Positions 30,596 to 41,220 of a stretch of DNA of 64,000 bases are shown one piece after another; position 1 is the stretch's first letter; every line of letters starts with the position of its first letter. Made by a program: the position numbers and the translations under genes. The DNA lies in NCBI GenBank assembly GCA_946811185.2, contig OX328104.1, positions 49,336,505 through 49,400,504 on the forward strand. The letters run 5' to 3'. Below the pieces are notes generated by a model. That model was not told the DNA's origin, ran no database searches, and saw only the letters and a list, made by a program, of their open reading frames with translations. This DNA comes from Hippopus hippopus. Lineage: Eukaryota > Mollusca > Bivalvia > Cardiida > Cardiidae.

Positions 30596-31045
30596 CTCTA
30601 CGTTTACACCATGTTCCTGGCAGCCATGGCAGCCCCGTTTCTGACAACTGTGGACAAAATGGGATTGACGTAATACAATTCAGAGGAACGGGATGAGCAA
30701 ACCTGATTGCATCAGAATTTACCAGCATGTAACAAGCTGTAACAAGACTCACAGACGATCCATTTTTGGACGTGGAAGCCTTTTTTCACCGGTATCAATC
30801 AGGCTATAGTAGAACACAATGATTAACCCGTTCCGCTTCGGTCTGTGGGGTTTCTCATTAGCAACGGGTCTGCCATGGCCAAATTTTTGACAGTCAAAAA
30901 GTCTGGCACAGAAACCCCAGGAATCACAGTCTGACAAGTTTGCTTATCCCGTTCCTCTGCATTGTACTACGTCAATCCCGTTTTGCCAACTGTTTGTCAG
31001 AAACGCGGCTGCTTTGGCTGCCTGGAACATGATGTAAATGTAGGG
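30596..31045. mobile_element. foldback element K, ~110-bp arms
   Basis: Left arm 30596-30707 (tacgtttacaccatgttcct, gggattgacgtaatacaatt, gaacgggatgagcaaac); right arm 30929-31045 is its imperfect complement (gtttgcttatcccgttcc, tactacgtcaatcccg, ggaacatgatgtaaatgta). The ~220-bp centre holds a second small inverted pair (ctgtggggtttct / agaaacccca). Confidence 0.7.
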
Positions 31046-31140
31046 TTCCATCCACGGCTTGTCACGGATACCGTCAGTTACTGTAAAGAGACTTAACTAA
31101 ACTTGGTAAATGGAGCAAAAAAGGAACAAAATCTCACGGC

Positions 31141-31204
31141 ACACCACATTTCGGACAAACAGGGCTGCCATGGCTGCCGGGAACATGGTGTAAACGCAGG
31201 GTAA
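31141..31204. repeat. extra half-arm of foldback K
   Basis: ggctgccatggctgccggga and acatggtgtaaacgcagggt repeat the outer end of the K right arm in the same orientation, about 100 bp beyond it. Confidence 0.6.
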
Positions 31205-31365
31205 CCTTTTACCACACGACAAAATTTTAGACTCCTCCAAATTCAAAGCATTTGCAGACAGAAAATCAAAGGTGGCCAAAATCATTTAGCTTGCCTTTAT
31301 TAGGTAGACAGTGGGAAAAGGAGAAAACAAGTCTTGGTACACAGGATTGTGCGGTAAAAGGTTAA
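31200..31365 (+). mobile_element. MITE A, palindrome largely deleted
   Basis: gTAACCTTTTACCACACGAC ... ttcaaagcatttgcagacag ... gtgggaaaaggagaaaacaa, then directly the right end acaggattgtgcggtaaaag gTTAA. Confidence 0.78.
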
Positions 31366-31384
31366 TGCAACAGTATAATGCATT

Positions 31385-31842
31385 ATTTCATGCTTTCCGG
31401 TAGGATATCGAGAAATAGCAGTGAAAATATTTTTCGATATTACACGGGTACGACCAGTGAAAATACCGATTTTTATATTCTAGTTACCTAGGTAAATTGC
31501 GCGCGACTCACAACCAGATGGAAATATGACATCATATACCTTACATTTCTCGTGCTTGACGTAATATTGTAATGCATTGCTATGCGCGAGGGGTACACCA
31601 CGGGGAATAATTGAAAAGAACTGTACTGGATTTTGATAAAGCTCCTCCAAGAAAGGGTTAAAAGCATGAAATAAATAGGATATTTGTTTTTTTCGGAGAA
31701 AGATCGAAATTTATTTCATCGAGTGAACACCATCGGTAATATTTTCACTTGTGGCTGCCACGAGTGAAAATATTACCGATGGTGTTCACTCGAAATAAAT
31801 TTCGATCTTTCACCGAAAAAAACAAATATCCTCTATTTATAC
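31385..31842 (+). mobile_element. foldback family H, copy 1
   Basis: Unique ~290-bp part (catgctttccggtaggatat ... gaaagggttaaaagcatgaa) followed by a ~155-bp hairpin 31679-31834: gatatttgtttttttcggag ... gatcgaaatttatttcatcg ... ggtaatattttcact-tgtggctgcca-cgagtgaaaatattaccgatg and back. A second copy in opposite orientation is at 60421..60922. Confidence 0.75.
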
Positions 31843-31892
31843 TAAGCGTTAGTAGTAACAAAAGATCCAACAATTTTTCCTATAAACCAACT

Positions 31893-32035
31893 AAATCCTG
31901 AGGTAGAATAGTCCTTTGACAGGCAGAAAATTTACCAGTAGCAAAAAGTTTAAACCCTGGTCAGCCTCCTGAGGCTGACATGGGTCGATACATCTTGCAT
32001 ATGAAATAATCTCCTTTTTCACAGACTATACAAGA
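31893..32035 (-). repeat. MITE D, truncated
   Basis: tagaatagtcctttgacagg, hairpin gtcagcctcctgaggctgac, end ctcctttttcacaga. Confidence 0.6.
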
Positions 32036-32172
32036 CTTTGATACTTTTTGTTCTATTATATGATCTGATGTCCTAAAAATAAAAAACTAATATTGAATGA
32101 AAGGTATAATATACCCATAATATTGTAATTTCAAGGATATTTTGGCCAGAAAAGCTCAACAAAGCCAAAAGA

Positions 32173-32485
32173 TTGATTGAAAGGTTGATTGATTGTGTGG
32201 TGTTAAACAACATTCTCAACATTATTTCAGTAATATCACAGCAACCTGTGCATCTATCCATGTTTTTCTTGAGTTTCTTTTACCGGCACTCTGCACAATA
32301 TTCATTCCAAGCCACTGGTTGCTTTTCCACGTAATCACTGCCGAAAAAATGATCTGCGGTGAGAGAGGGATGAGTCCTGTCACAATGAATATCACCAATC
32401 CCCAGACAGAAATTGGCCAAGCCAGGGATCAAATCAGTGACCTCTGGTTTCAAGTCCTGTATGCTACCAACTAGACTCAGCACAT
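32173..32485 (-). mobile_element. tRNA-derived SINE with 10-bp target duplication
   Basis: Tail side gattgattgtgtggtgttaa on the left; body atttcagtaatatcacagca and aagccactggttgcttttcc; tRNA head complement at the right (caagccagggatcaaatcag). Perfect duplications agccaaaaga at 32163-32172 and 32486-32495. Confidence 0.82.
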
Positions 32486-32609
32486 AGCCAAAAGAGTAGA
32501 TCAAGACGAGACTTTATTTTATGTGCAGTTTGATCTCAATCTACAATAGCTGCGAAAGCAACAAATGAAGTTGTAATGCGCTCTTGGAGATTCAATCTTG
32601 AAATCTACA

Positions 32610-32815
32610 CCAACGACAAAATTTGATACTCATCCAAACTGAAAGAGTTTGTAGACAACAAAATCAAATGTTAAAAATTCAGGTATCTTTCTTTGAAAGT
32701 GTGGAAAACATTGTGGAAAAAGGAAAAGATGCTGGGTACCTGCATTTTATTTTTTTTTATCCACATTTTTTCACAGCCTTGCTGCTTATTCTTCAGGTTT
32801 GTTAAAACAAATAAT
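32610..32815 (+). repeat. MITE A, degenerate
   Basis: caacgacaaaatttgatact, aacattgtggaaaaaggaaa, gatgctgggtacctgcattt in order. Ends eroded. Confidence 0.6.
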
Positions 32816-32847
32816 TGCTTAAGAAAAGCTACATTATGCAGTTCTAC

Positions 32848-33075
32848 TATAATGCTTTACCAGGTGGCAAAATCCTATAAAAGACTAGTCAAAATTTAAA
32901 GCATTTGCTGATACAAATTAAATGTGGCTATTTAAAATGATATAATTTATCTTTGAAATAGTACAAAACATTGTGGAAAAAGGAGAAAATGCTGGTTACC
33001 AGCTATTTCTGTTGTTTCCACAATGATTTCAACAGACTTCTTTCTTGGAGCCAATGAAATTGGAACTCTTTCAAA
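32848..33075 (+). repeat. MITE A, degenerate full-length
   Basis: TAATGCTTTACCAGGTGGCA start, aggagaaaatgctggttacc centre, right end eroded (ggaactctttcaaagtaa). Confidence 0.65.
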
Positions 33076-33134
33076 GTAACTTCTAAACACAAATTTGCAG
33101 TAAGGGACTTTAAAAACAAGCTTGTAAAATATGT

Positions 33135-33343
33135 TTAACTCTTTACCAAATGAGAAAATTTAAGACTTGTCCAAATTGAAAGCATTTGCAGATAACAATT
33201 TAAAGTGGCTAAAATAATGGAATTTGTCTTTGATAGGGTAGAAAACATTGTGGGAAAAGAAGAAAATGCTGGTGACCACAATGTTTTCAAAAGGCTTTTT
33301 CCTTATGGTCGTTAAAAGTCAGGATTGTGTGGTAAAGGCTTAA
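33135..33343 (+). mobile_element. MITE A lacking right palindrome arm
   Basis: TTAACTCTTTACCAAATGAG to tggtaaaggcTTAA. The centre jumps from gaaaatgctggtga to ccacaatgttttc, the mirror of the arm deletion at 22203. Confidence 0.82.
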
Positions 33344-33359
33344 TCAACAGCAATTCAGA

Positions 33360-33591
33360 CTAATCTCTTTTCAACACGACAAAATTTTAGCCTAGTCCAA
33401 ATTGAAAGCATTTGCAGACGACATATTCAATGTCAATCAAAACATGAAATTTGTCTATTAAAGGGTAGAAAACATCGTGGGAAAAGGAGAAAATGCTGGT
33501 TACCAGCATTTTCTCCTTTACCCACAATGTTTTCAAAAGCCTTCTTTCTTTGGGGGTCCTTAAAAGTCGGGATTGTGTGGTAAAGGGTTAA
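33360..33591 (+). mobile_element. MITE A, full copy
   Basis: CTAATCTCTTTTCAACACGA to tggtaaagggTTAA; palindrome nearly perfect. Confidence 0.82.
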
Positions 33592-33706
33592 TATACAATA
33601 AAAATGTCAAGAAAAGACAATTCATTACAAGCACTTTCTCTAATTGCCACAATGCTTTTTTTAAAGTTGCTGTACAACACAAAAAATTTCTGGAGGAGGT
33701 AACGAG

Positions 33707-33937
33707 TTAAGCATTTACCATACAACAAAAGTTTAGGTCTGTCACAACCCAAAGCATAATGCTGATGTCAAATTAAATGTGGCTTAATTTGTGGATGCAG
33801 TCTTTGATAGAGTAGAAAACATTGTAGGAAAAGGAGAAAATGCTGGTTACCAGCATTTTCTCCTTTATCCCACAATGTTTTCAAAAGGCCTCATCTATAG
33901 GGTCGTGAAGAGTTGGCATTGTGTGGTAAAGGATTAA
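33707..33937 (+). mobile_element. MITE A, full copy
   Basis: TTAAGCATTTACCATACAAC to tggtaaaggaTTAA. Just upstream (33610-33690) is an older, barely readable hairpin relic. Confidence 0.8.
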
Positions 33938-34183
33938 ATAATATGCTCTTATTTAAGCTTGAGTGATCACATTACTCGTATGTTTTCAAAACGAGCACTT
34001 AATTCGTAATATTGTCCATAAATTTCGTCACAACAATTGCAGTAAAATGCAAATTGAAGTGTTTCACAAAGTAAGTCAATTTTTTGGACAGTGGGAATTT
34101 CAAACAGCTATTTCATCCTTCATCACTTTAAGAAGCTTTGCTACTTGTTATTCACCTGTTACAGGTTTTAACTCATGTCCTGT

Positions 34184-34412
34184 TTAACTCTTTACCAAAC
34201 GACAATATTTTAGACGCTTCAAATTTGAAAGCGCTTGCAGATGACAAAATTTATATAACACAAATGATGGGATTTGTATTAGATAGTCTAGAAAACGTTG
34301 TGGGAAAAGGAGAAAATGCTGGTTACCAGCATTTTCTCCTTTTCCCACAATGTTTTCAAAAGGCCTACTTCCCAGGGTCGTTAAAACTCGGGATTGTGTG
34401 GTAAAAGGTTAA
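34184..34412 (+). mobile_element. MITE A, full copy with near-perfect palindrome
   Basis: TTAACTCTTTACCAAACGAC to tggtaaaaggTTAA. Between 33938 and 34183 no feature is seen. Confidence 0.85.
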
Positions 34413-34449
34413 TAAGTGAAATGAAACTTTTAATCCGATAGTAAAAGCG

Positions 34450-34826
34450 AAAAATCAAAATTTGTTTTGTGAAGGTTAGAAAACATTGTGGGAAAAGGAG
34501 AAAATGCTGGTTACCAGCATTTTCTCCTTTTCACACAATGTTTACAAAAGGCTTCCTCCTCAGGGCCGTTTAACCCTTTACCACACGACCAATTTTAGAC
34601 CTGTCCGAATTGAAAGCATTTGCAGAGGACAGTTTCAATGTGGATCATATGAAATGAATTTTCTTTGATAGGGTAGAAAACATTGTGGGAAAAGGAAAAA
34701 ATGCTGGTTACCAGCATTTTCTCCTTTTCCCACAATGTTTTCAAAAGCCTTCTCTATCAGGGGTGTCAAAAGTCGTCATCGTGTGGTAAAGGGTTAAAGT
34801 CAGGATTGTGTGGTAAAGGGTAAAAG
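34450..34826 (+). mobile_element. MITE A (outer, 5'-truncated) split at its internal TTAA
   Basis: Left piece 34450-34573 ends cagggccgtTTAA; the right piece from 34798 (agtcaggattgtgtggtaaa gggta) completes the family sequence cgTTAAaagtcgggattg. The inner copy sits in that internal TTAA. Confidence 0.8.
34570..34797 (+). mobile_element. MITE A (inner), full copy
   Basis: TTAACCCTTTACCACACGAC to tggtaaagggTTAA; subtype with gacagtttcaatgtggatca. Its TTAAs duplicate the target within the outer copy. Confidence 0.86.
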
Positions 34827-37129
34827 AAAGACGGAAAAATGTTGTTTGTTATCAAACATAATAAATCTCTATTAGTATAAAATCTGTACATTCCAATTTC
34901 ACACCTGTAAGCGATATCAATTATATTTATAAAGATCATTTTCACACATCAGTTCATAAATTTATCAACAAATATGGGAGATACATGGCACACCAAAACC
35001 ATTCTTTCAAACAGAAAATTACAATCTCGATAAAACACAACAACCAAGAGTGCCACAATTGCCCTTGTTTGCTTCACTGAGTCTGACTGCACCCAAGTGT
35101 TTTCTAAGTTTTGACCTAGTGACCACCTTTTCATTCAGAGTTGGCCTATTTTCAAACCTGTTCAAGATATACAAGTTGGCTTCTTTAAAAAAGAAGCCAG
35201 GAGAGGTCAGCATCAATGTTTACAAATAGTTTATTGGCTATTAATTTCAACATATTTTGGTAGCTGTAAACAAACAAGTTGGACATTCAATGAATGAGGA
35301 AAAAAAACGCAGCGTAGAAACCTCTCATGCAGTACATGGCAGTCACGTGATTTTCTTGCTGCGTTTCCAAGTCGCGTGATCTTTTCCCGTGGTGTTCTTT
35401 CTCTTTTTTAACGAAGTTCTTTTTTTTTCCTTTTGCTTAGATTATTCAGCTTAATATGAAAAAAATACAATTATGAGAGAGGAAGTTTGCAGTTAAATCA
35501 ATAGAACAAATCTCTTTTGAAATCCGTCAAATAAAAACAAACCAAGTCTATTTCCTATTTCAGTTTTTTGATTTCGGTTTATTTATAAAACCAGACTAAA
35601 CAGACTGTGTATCAGAATAATTTCGTAAAGAAAATGGATTTAAACAGCAATTTCTGAGACAGTCTGCCTTTTAAACTCACCACTATTGGCGAGGTCTGAT
35701 GACCTCTCCAATAAGCAACACAGAGTTTGTCCAAGATTCCGGAGCACTGGGGCAGAATATGAAGCTTTTTTGAGTGCACACAAATGGTTATTTTTTACGT
35801 TTTGACTTAATGCACTACCTTTTAATTTGATGTGACCCATTTTCAAAGAGTCCAAGATAATACTAAGACAGACATTCTTTTCAAGATTTCATTACAAATA
35901 CATTGCACTATCCACTGAATCAAAAATGGTCCATTAAAACTTTGGCTCTAGTAGTAGGAAACAGCTCTTTTTTTAGGTGGATGGAAGGAGGGGTGTTAAC
36001 TGCTGCAATTTTCCAAGTAAAACAGCATTAATACTGTTAATGTGATCTAAGCTATCTGTAAATAATTCCTCAAAAACCAATACTAATGTCTTTATCTGAC
36101 TTGCCTACTGACATTCATATCATAGTGATCTAACAAAAGTAAGAGGGAGAAAAAACACATCTTATTCGATGATAAACAGCCAAAAAACAGCACTATCTGC
36201 ACCATCGGAAGTCACTTTTCTCTCAACACTTCAAAGGGTAAATTGCTGATCATTATCTGCTTTTTGTACAAAAAATTATGCTATTACTACTTAGGTATAT
36301 CACAGCCAAACCAACGCTTTGGTCTTATCCGACAGGCTTGATAAGTTTTATTGTTTGGTACATTGTGAGTTGACTTTTGTTAACATTTTTCTGCCTAGCT
36401 GACTTCTCTGGCTTTTGACCTGTAGACCTACTTCGTGGTATTGACATATCCAAATAAATAAAAAGTAATTTGTGATTTGTCAACAATATAGATATGCTTA
36501 TTTGGCAGACCCATGCTGGACTATTTGTGAGCACAATTATGATGCGAATATACAAGCAATGCTTCTGCTAATCCATAGGCAGGGACCCTTATTTGTCACA
36601 TGACCTATCGTTACAAACTTATTAGCTCACCCTTGTTTACAAACTACTACTTCCAAATATTCTTAGCAATCAAGAATAGCTCAAAACTGACCAGCATAAA
36701 CCAGAATTAACCAGTATTTTAGCAATGAATGAACAAAAAAATTAGATAGGACACAGGTTTGACAAGATATACACTTTCATCTGACAACAGAGAAGGATAT
36801 TTCATTTTTTTCACACTTAAGACCCAAATCTCAATTGACCAAACGACACATATCTGGAGCACTACTCATATAATTATGCCCGTAATGAAATACCGGAATG
36901 AATCATGCTAATACTTTTTTTTCAATCCAATTTTTTTCCCCTATTCTTTTAATAAATTCATAGAAGCCATTATTATCTATCAAATGTATCCATTGTTGAA
37001 CCCATTATCGATAACTGTAATTTGATTTCAAACATTGCAACCTATGCATTGCCATCTCAACTTGATGTATCTATCTATAATGTTATACCCCTATGAAACA
37101 GTGATCTTTGGTTCAAGTTGATTTTCCAT
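34827..37129. other. quiet region with two decayed pearl monomers
   Basis: Mostly single-copy-looking AT-rich sequence. 35090-35215 (ttttgacctagtgacc ... cctattttcaaacctgttca) and 35690-35890 (atgtgacccattttcaaaga) resemble decayed pearl core units. A minus-strand frame at about 36328-36450 (MSIPRSRSTGQKPEKSARQK) looks protein-like, but no splice sites support it. Confidence 0.4.
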
Positions 37130-37339
37130 AATTCTAAAGGGACTTTCAAGACTATAGTTGCCCTTGTAGCCAGTGTAGATCAAAATCAGGCTGCACAAAA
37201 TGTGTAGCATGATCTTTGGTCTACACTGTCTGCTTTGCTGAAACAGTATTGACAAAGACAGCCATGAAATTGGAATTATTTGTATCGTATTTCAAGGATG
37301 AAAATGTCTGATAGGTTTATTCAGCACCCTACTGATTAA
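37130..37339 (+). mobile_element. MITE B' (B-related)
   Basis: Same body as 59115..59325: gactatagttgcccttgtag, gtagatcaaaatcaggctgc / gatctttggtctacactgtc, atgaaaatgtctgataggtt. Ends on the TTAA that starts the next MITE A. Confidence 0.65.
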
Positions 37340-37564
37340 CCCTTAACCACACAATCCCGAGTTTTAACGACCCTGTGAATGTAGCCTTTTGAAAACATTG
37401 TGGGAAAAGGAGAAAATGCTGGTAACCAGCATTTTCTCCTTTTCCCACAATGTTTTCTACCTTTCCCAAGACAAATTTCAATTTTTGAGTCACAATTTCT
37501 TTGTAGTCTACAAATACTTTGAATTTGGACTTGTGTAAAATTTTGTGGTTTGGTAAAGAGTTAA
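37336..37564 (-). mobile_element. MITE A, full copy with perfect palindrome
   Basis: TTAACCCTTAACCACACAAT to tggtaaagagTTAA. 37565-38026 holds nothing I can support. Confidence 0.86.
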
Positions 37565-38026
37565 TGTTTTTTTTTGTTGTTTCAAAAGTAAGTTGACTGC
37601 ACACAATGGGCCAAATTCATCCCTTTTTGTATAGATCTGTTTACGGTTTTACTCTGTGAAATCACTTTTCTTAGTTTTGAAAGCCTCATAATAAAAAAAT
37701 ACGCAGTCAAGCAACACATATCAGTTACACATATCATTGCAGTGGCATTTTGTAAATTGTTTTTCTTAAATTCAAAATGAGTTTTAAAAGTCAATGTGAA
37801 AAAGCTATGTGTCCGATGACAAATTCTTTGGACACGCAATCCAAGGCTCCAAACAACACTGCGGTATTAAATTCCGCTAATAAATATCATGGCAAGCGCA
37901 ATGTAATCATCAGCCAATCTGTGTGACTTGTCTAAAGCCTATCATATTTCTGCCAATTAAATTTTAAAAATTGTGTCAACAGTGAATACTACACCTTTGT
38001 CCCCTCAACAGCTATATCCTTCATAA

Positions 38027-38085
38027 AACCACAAAATGTTACTTGCACAATTTGAAAGCATTTGCAGATGACTAGCGAAATGAGA
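38027..38085 (+). repeat. MITE A, left-arm fragment hosting a SINE
   Basis: aaaccacaaaatgttacttg and tttgaaagcatttgcagatg, cut by the SINE that follows. Confidence 0.55.
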
Positions 38086-38316
38086 GGATTCCTGCGTGAC
38101 TCAGTGGTAAAGTGTGGGACTCGTAACCTGGAGGCCCCAGGCTCAAGCCCCACCTGATCTGCTGTGTTTTTCGTGGGAGTGTCCTTGGGTAAGACACTTC
38201 AGAGCCCTAGCTTAGTACTAATGATACCCAGGAAATACATGCATATGTGAGCTGTCGCCATGATATGACTAAAATAATGTTGAAAACTGCGTAAAACACC
38301 ATTCAATCAATCAGTT
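38086..38316 (+). mobile_element. tRNA-derived SINE with 8-bp target duplication
   Basis: A box tgactcagtggtaaagtgtg, B box caggctcaagcccc, body gggagtgtccttgggtaaga, 3' end taaaacaccattcaatcaat. Flanked by aaatgaga at 38078-38085 and 38317-38324. Confidence 0.82.
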
Positions 38317-38344
38317 AAATGAGACTTAACAGTGAGATCTGTCC

Positions 38345-38565
38345 TCAACTCTTTACCAAACAACAAAATTTTGGCTCTGTCCAAAAGGAAAGCATTTGCA
38401 GTTGATGAATTAAATTTAGCTCATATGATGTCTGTCTAGGGTAGAAAACATTGTGGGAAAAGGAGAAAATGCTGGTTACCAGCATTTTGTCCTTTTCCCA
38501 CAATGTTTTCAAAAGCTCTCTTTCTCAGGGTCGTTCAAAGTCGTCATCGTGTGGTAAAGGGTTAA
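38345..38565 (+). mobile_element. MITE A, full copy
   Basis: TCAACTCTTTACCAAACAAC to tggtaaagggTTAA; palindrome one mismatch (cattttgtcc). Confidence 0.82.
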
Positions 38566-38574
38566 AAAATATGG

Positions 38575-38689
38575 GAAAAGGAGAAAACGGTTGGTTGACA
38601 GCATTTTCTTCTATTCCCACAATGTTTTCAAATGGCCTCTTCCTCACGGTTAATTGTTAATAGTTCGGGATCATGAGATAAAGGGTTAA
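38575..38689 (+). repeat. MITE A, left-truncated
   Basis: Starts in the stem (gggaaaaggagaaaacggtt), ends gataaagggTTAA. Confidence 0.7.
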
Positions 38690-38895
38690 GGAAATTATAC
38701 CTTTATTTTGTCTCCCTTATATATTTTGTACAAAGGTCCATTTCAAATTAGCCTGTGCAGAAATGGGTTAGTTGTGGGTGGTTAATAGAGTTACTGAAGA
38801 TTCATATAAGAAATTGAGAAACTCTTTGACATATTGCCAAAATTGTCCGTTACAAGCAGTTTTTTTATTTATCATGAAGCTCACTTCCTCAGCAT

Positions 38896-39215
38896 GATGC
38901 CGAGCCCCGGTAGCTCAGTCGGTAGTGTGCAGGACTTGAGAACACAGGGTCCAGGGTTCGATCCCTGGCTATGACCCCTGGCTCAGCCAATTTCTTTCCG
39001 AGGATTGATGATAGTCACTGCGACAGGATTCATTCCTCTCCCATCGCTGACCATTGTTTCGACGACGATTATGTGGGAAAGAAGCCAGTGGCTTGGAAAG
39101 AAAATAGTGCGGAGTACTGGTAAAAGAGACTCCAGGGAAGCATGGATAGGTGCACTGGCCACCGCGATATAACTGAAATAATGTTCAAAACAGCGTTAAA
39201 CACCATACAATCAAT
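38896..39215 (+). mobile_element. tRNA-derived SINE (longer type) with 9-bp duplication
   Basis: Well-preserved tRNA-like head: ccccggtagctcagtcggta and ggttcgatccctggc. The ~320-bp body has gatgatagtcactgcgacag and ccactggc, and it ends taaacaccatacaatcaat. Duplications cctcagcat at 38887-38895 and 39216-39224. It shares its last ~50 bp with the shorter SINE at 38086. Confidence 0.83.
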
Positions 39216-39477
39216 CCTCAGCATAGATTTATTTATTCAGAACTAGAAAATTAGGCTTTTTATTTTCTAAACCATTCTAAATTTCATTCTAGGTCAACTT
39301 CAAGCCTTGGAAAGTACCAAAACTTCTGTTTGGCTAAACAAGATGGTTTATCCAATAAAAAATTGTCTTACTTTTAACTTCTTGAGAATTGAACTAAGAA
39401 AGTTGTTTAGAATGGTTGGTGAACACATTCCCAATCAAATTAAAATCCTTCCAATAATTTCAGCAGAAGCAAGAAGC

Positions 39478-39755
39478 AATTGATTGATTGACTGATTGAA
39501 TGATGTTATCCACTTAATTTCAGTCATATTAGGAACAGCTTATTCAATTATATCCTGGGTTTCACCTTTACTAGGCAATGGCTCTGAGAAGTCCAGCTGA
39601 AAGAAATTGCCTGGGGAAACAAGGTGCTTCAAAAGGATCACACCCAGGACCTCCAGGTTACAAATTCCACACCAGGCGCTTCAAGAGGATCAAATTCAGG
39701 GCCTCCAGGTTACACATATCCTATACCTTACCAATGATCCACTCTGGCCAACTGG
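39478..39755 (-). mobile_element. SINE with internal duplication
   Basis: Tail gattgattgactgattgaat on the left; the segment gcttca-a-aggatca...ggcctccaggttacaaat occurs twice (about 39625 and 39690). Confidence 0.65.
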
Positions 39756-39929
39756 CTAGGATTGTGCTTTATTCATTTTTGCTTTCACTAAGCTTTACTT
39801 TGTCAACCCTTCAACAAGCAAAAGAAAACAGGCAGTAATGGGTTTATATAAATTAATTCAAGGTTTGTGGTCAAAACAGTCAGGAAGTCTGGCACAACTG
39901 CAAAGGTAATGACTGAGGCCTGAGCCTAC

Positions 39930-40390
39930 ATTTAAAATGGCTGATTTCAACATGTAATGGAGTAGTCTCAGTCGTTCGTCGGCCCTTCATGGAGCCAGAA
40001 CTGTAACATAAAAGGGCTCTTCCTTCTTTCAAATTTCATATACCAATGAAAGAGCATTCCCCAGGTTTTGAACAGTAATTTTATAATAACTGCATTGTGA
40101 CCTTGATCTTTGACCTAACATGACCATAGATGAAAAAATTCTCTAGGTTTGATCAGGTAAACTTTTTGATTATGAAGGTCATAGTTAAGCCTTGGTAATT
40201 TTGACCTCTGATCTCTAAAATGGGAAAATCAGTTAATATCATTAAGTTGTTGCATGTACAAAATTTCATATGCCAATGAAATAGCATCCTAAAAATATTT
40301 TTTAAACACAGTTTTTGAACAGTAATGTTATGATGACTGCATTTTGACCTTGATCTTTGACCGTAATTTGTCCTAATCAATATGGTTCCT
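39930..40390 (+). repeat. pearl-like core, two ~248-bp units
   Basis: aatttcatataccaatgaaa / aatttcatatgccaatgaaa and gaccttgatctttgacc at about 40097 and 40345 mark two units. Confidence 0.5.
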
Positions 40391-40417
40391 CCGTCTAACC
40401 TTGTGAATTGGGCACTC

Positions 40418-40490
40418 AGCGCAGTAGTCTCAACATTCCACAGAATGTGCAGTCTGACCTTAAGTCTACACTGTCTGACTTTCAGAGAGA
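40418..40490 (+). repeat. MITE B fragment
   Basis: cacagaatgtgcagtctgac then ttaagtctacactgtctgac; the left arm is lost. Confidence 0.5.
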
Positions 40491-40621
40491 AATAATCTGG
40501 ACAATAAAAGCCTTCAAACTAACACAAGAGGGTATAGACTACTGACTGAAGGACACATTTCACGTAAAAATTATTCCAGGAACCATTTTTCATCGACAAA
40601 TCCTACCACTTGAGCTACACT

Positions 40622-40849
40622 TTAACTCTTTACCAAACGACAAAATTTTAGTCTTGTCCAAATTAAAAGCACTTGCAGACAACAAAATAAATGTGATTGA
40701 AAAATTGAAACTTGACTTTAGAAGAGTAGAAAACATTGTGGGAAAAGGAGAAAATGCTGGTTACCAGCATTTTCTCCTTTTCCCACAATGTTTTCAGAAG
40801 GCTTCTTCCTCGGGGTTGTAAAAACCAGGGATTGTTTGGTAAAGGCTAA
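40622..40849 (+). mobile_element. MITE A, full copy with perfect palindrome
   Basis: TTAACTCTTTACCAAACGAC to tggtaaaggCTAA. Same sub-lineage as 56848 (gacttt-agaagagtagaaaac in both). A minus-oriented end fragment follows at 40850-40912. Confidence 0.86.
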
Positions 40850-40976
40850 AGTCATCTGAAAATGCCCCAATATGGACATGTCCAAAACTTTGTCATCTGA
40901 AAAAATGTTACAGGTTGGTTCAGGGCTACAGAAATTTTGTAGTCTATCATAAATCGGTCTGCCAGATCAACGGTGG

Positions 40977-41220
40977 TCAATTTTCATTACCCCAGCCACC
41001 TTCTTTGTCAGAATTAAACTCACGCTCAGTCTGGGACTGTCCCATCTCAAACTTATTGACAGCTGTGACATCAACAAAAATTTCTTCAAGACTATTTTTT
41101 TCCTTCATTTTCATCAAATGATTCCTGCCTGTTGTTTTCGCCATCATCAAAAATTTGCTGCAAAGTGACTTCTGGTGTCACTCTGAGGTTTGCCATTGTA
41201 CCTTTGTTTTTGAAAATAAC
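40977..41220 (-). pseudogene. candidate host exon or pseudogene with one frameshift
   Basis: On the minus strand a plausible 3' splice site (tttacttttgtcag, exon from 41220) opens a frame with a well-placed ATG at 41196. It reads MANLRVTPEVTLQQIFDDGE, continues acidic and hydrophilic, then meets TAG at 41092-41094 right after a run of seven A's (T's at 41095-41101). Past that run a different frame continues with similar composition (SLEEIFVDVTAVNKFEMGQS ...) to TGA at 40977. A one-base length change in the homopolymer therefore separates two protein-like halves. I do not recognise a family. It could be a decayed gene, a real exon with a sequencing error, or chance. Confidence 0.33.

Noticed and set aside
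38900..38975. tRNA gene
   Set aside because: A and B boxes are good but the sequence continues into a SINE body with target duplications around the whole unit.
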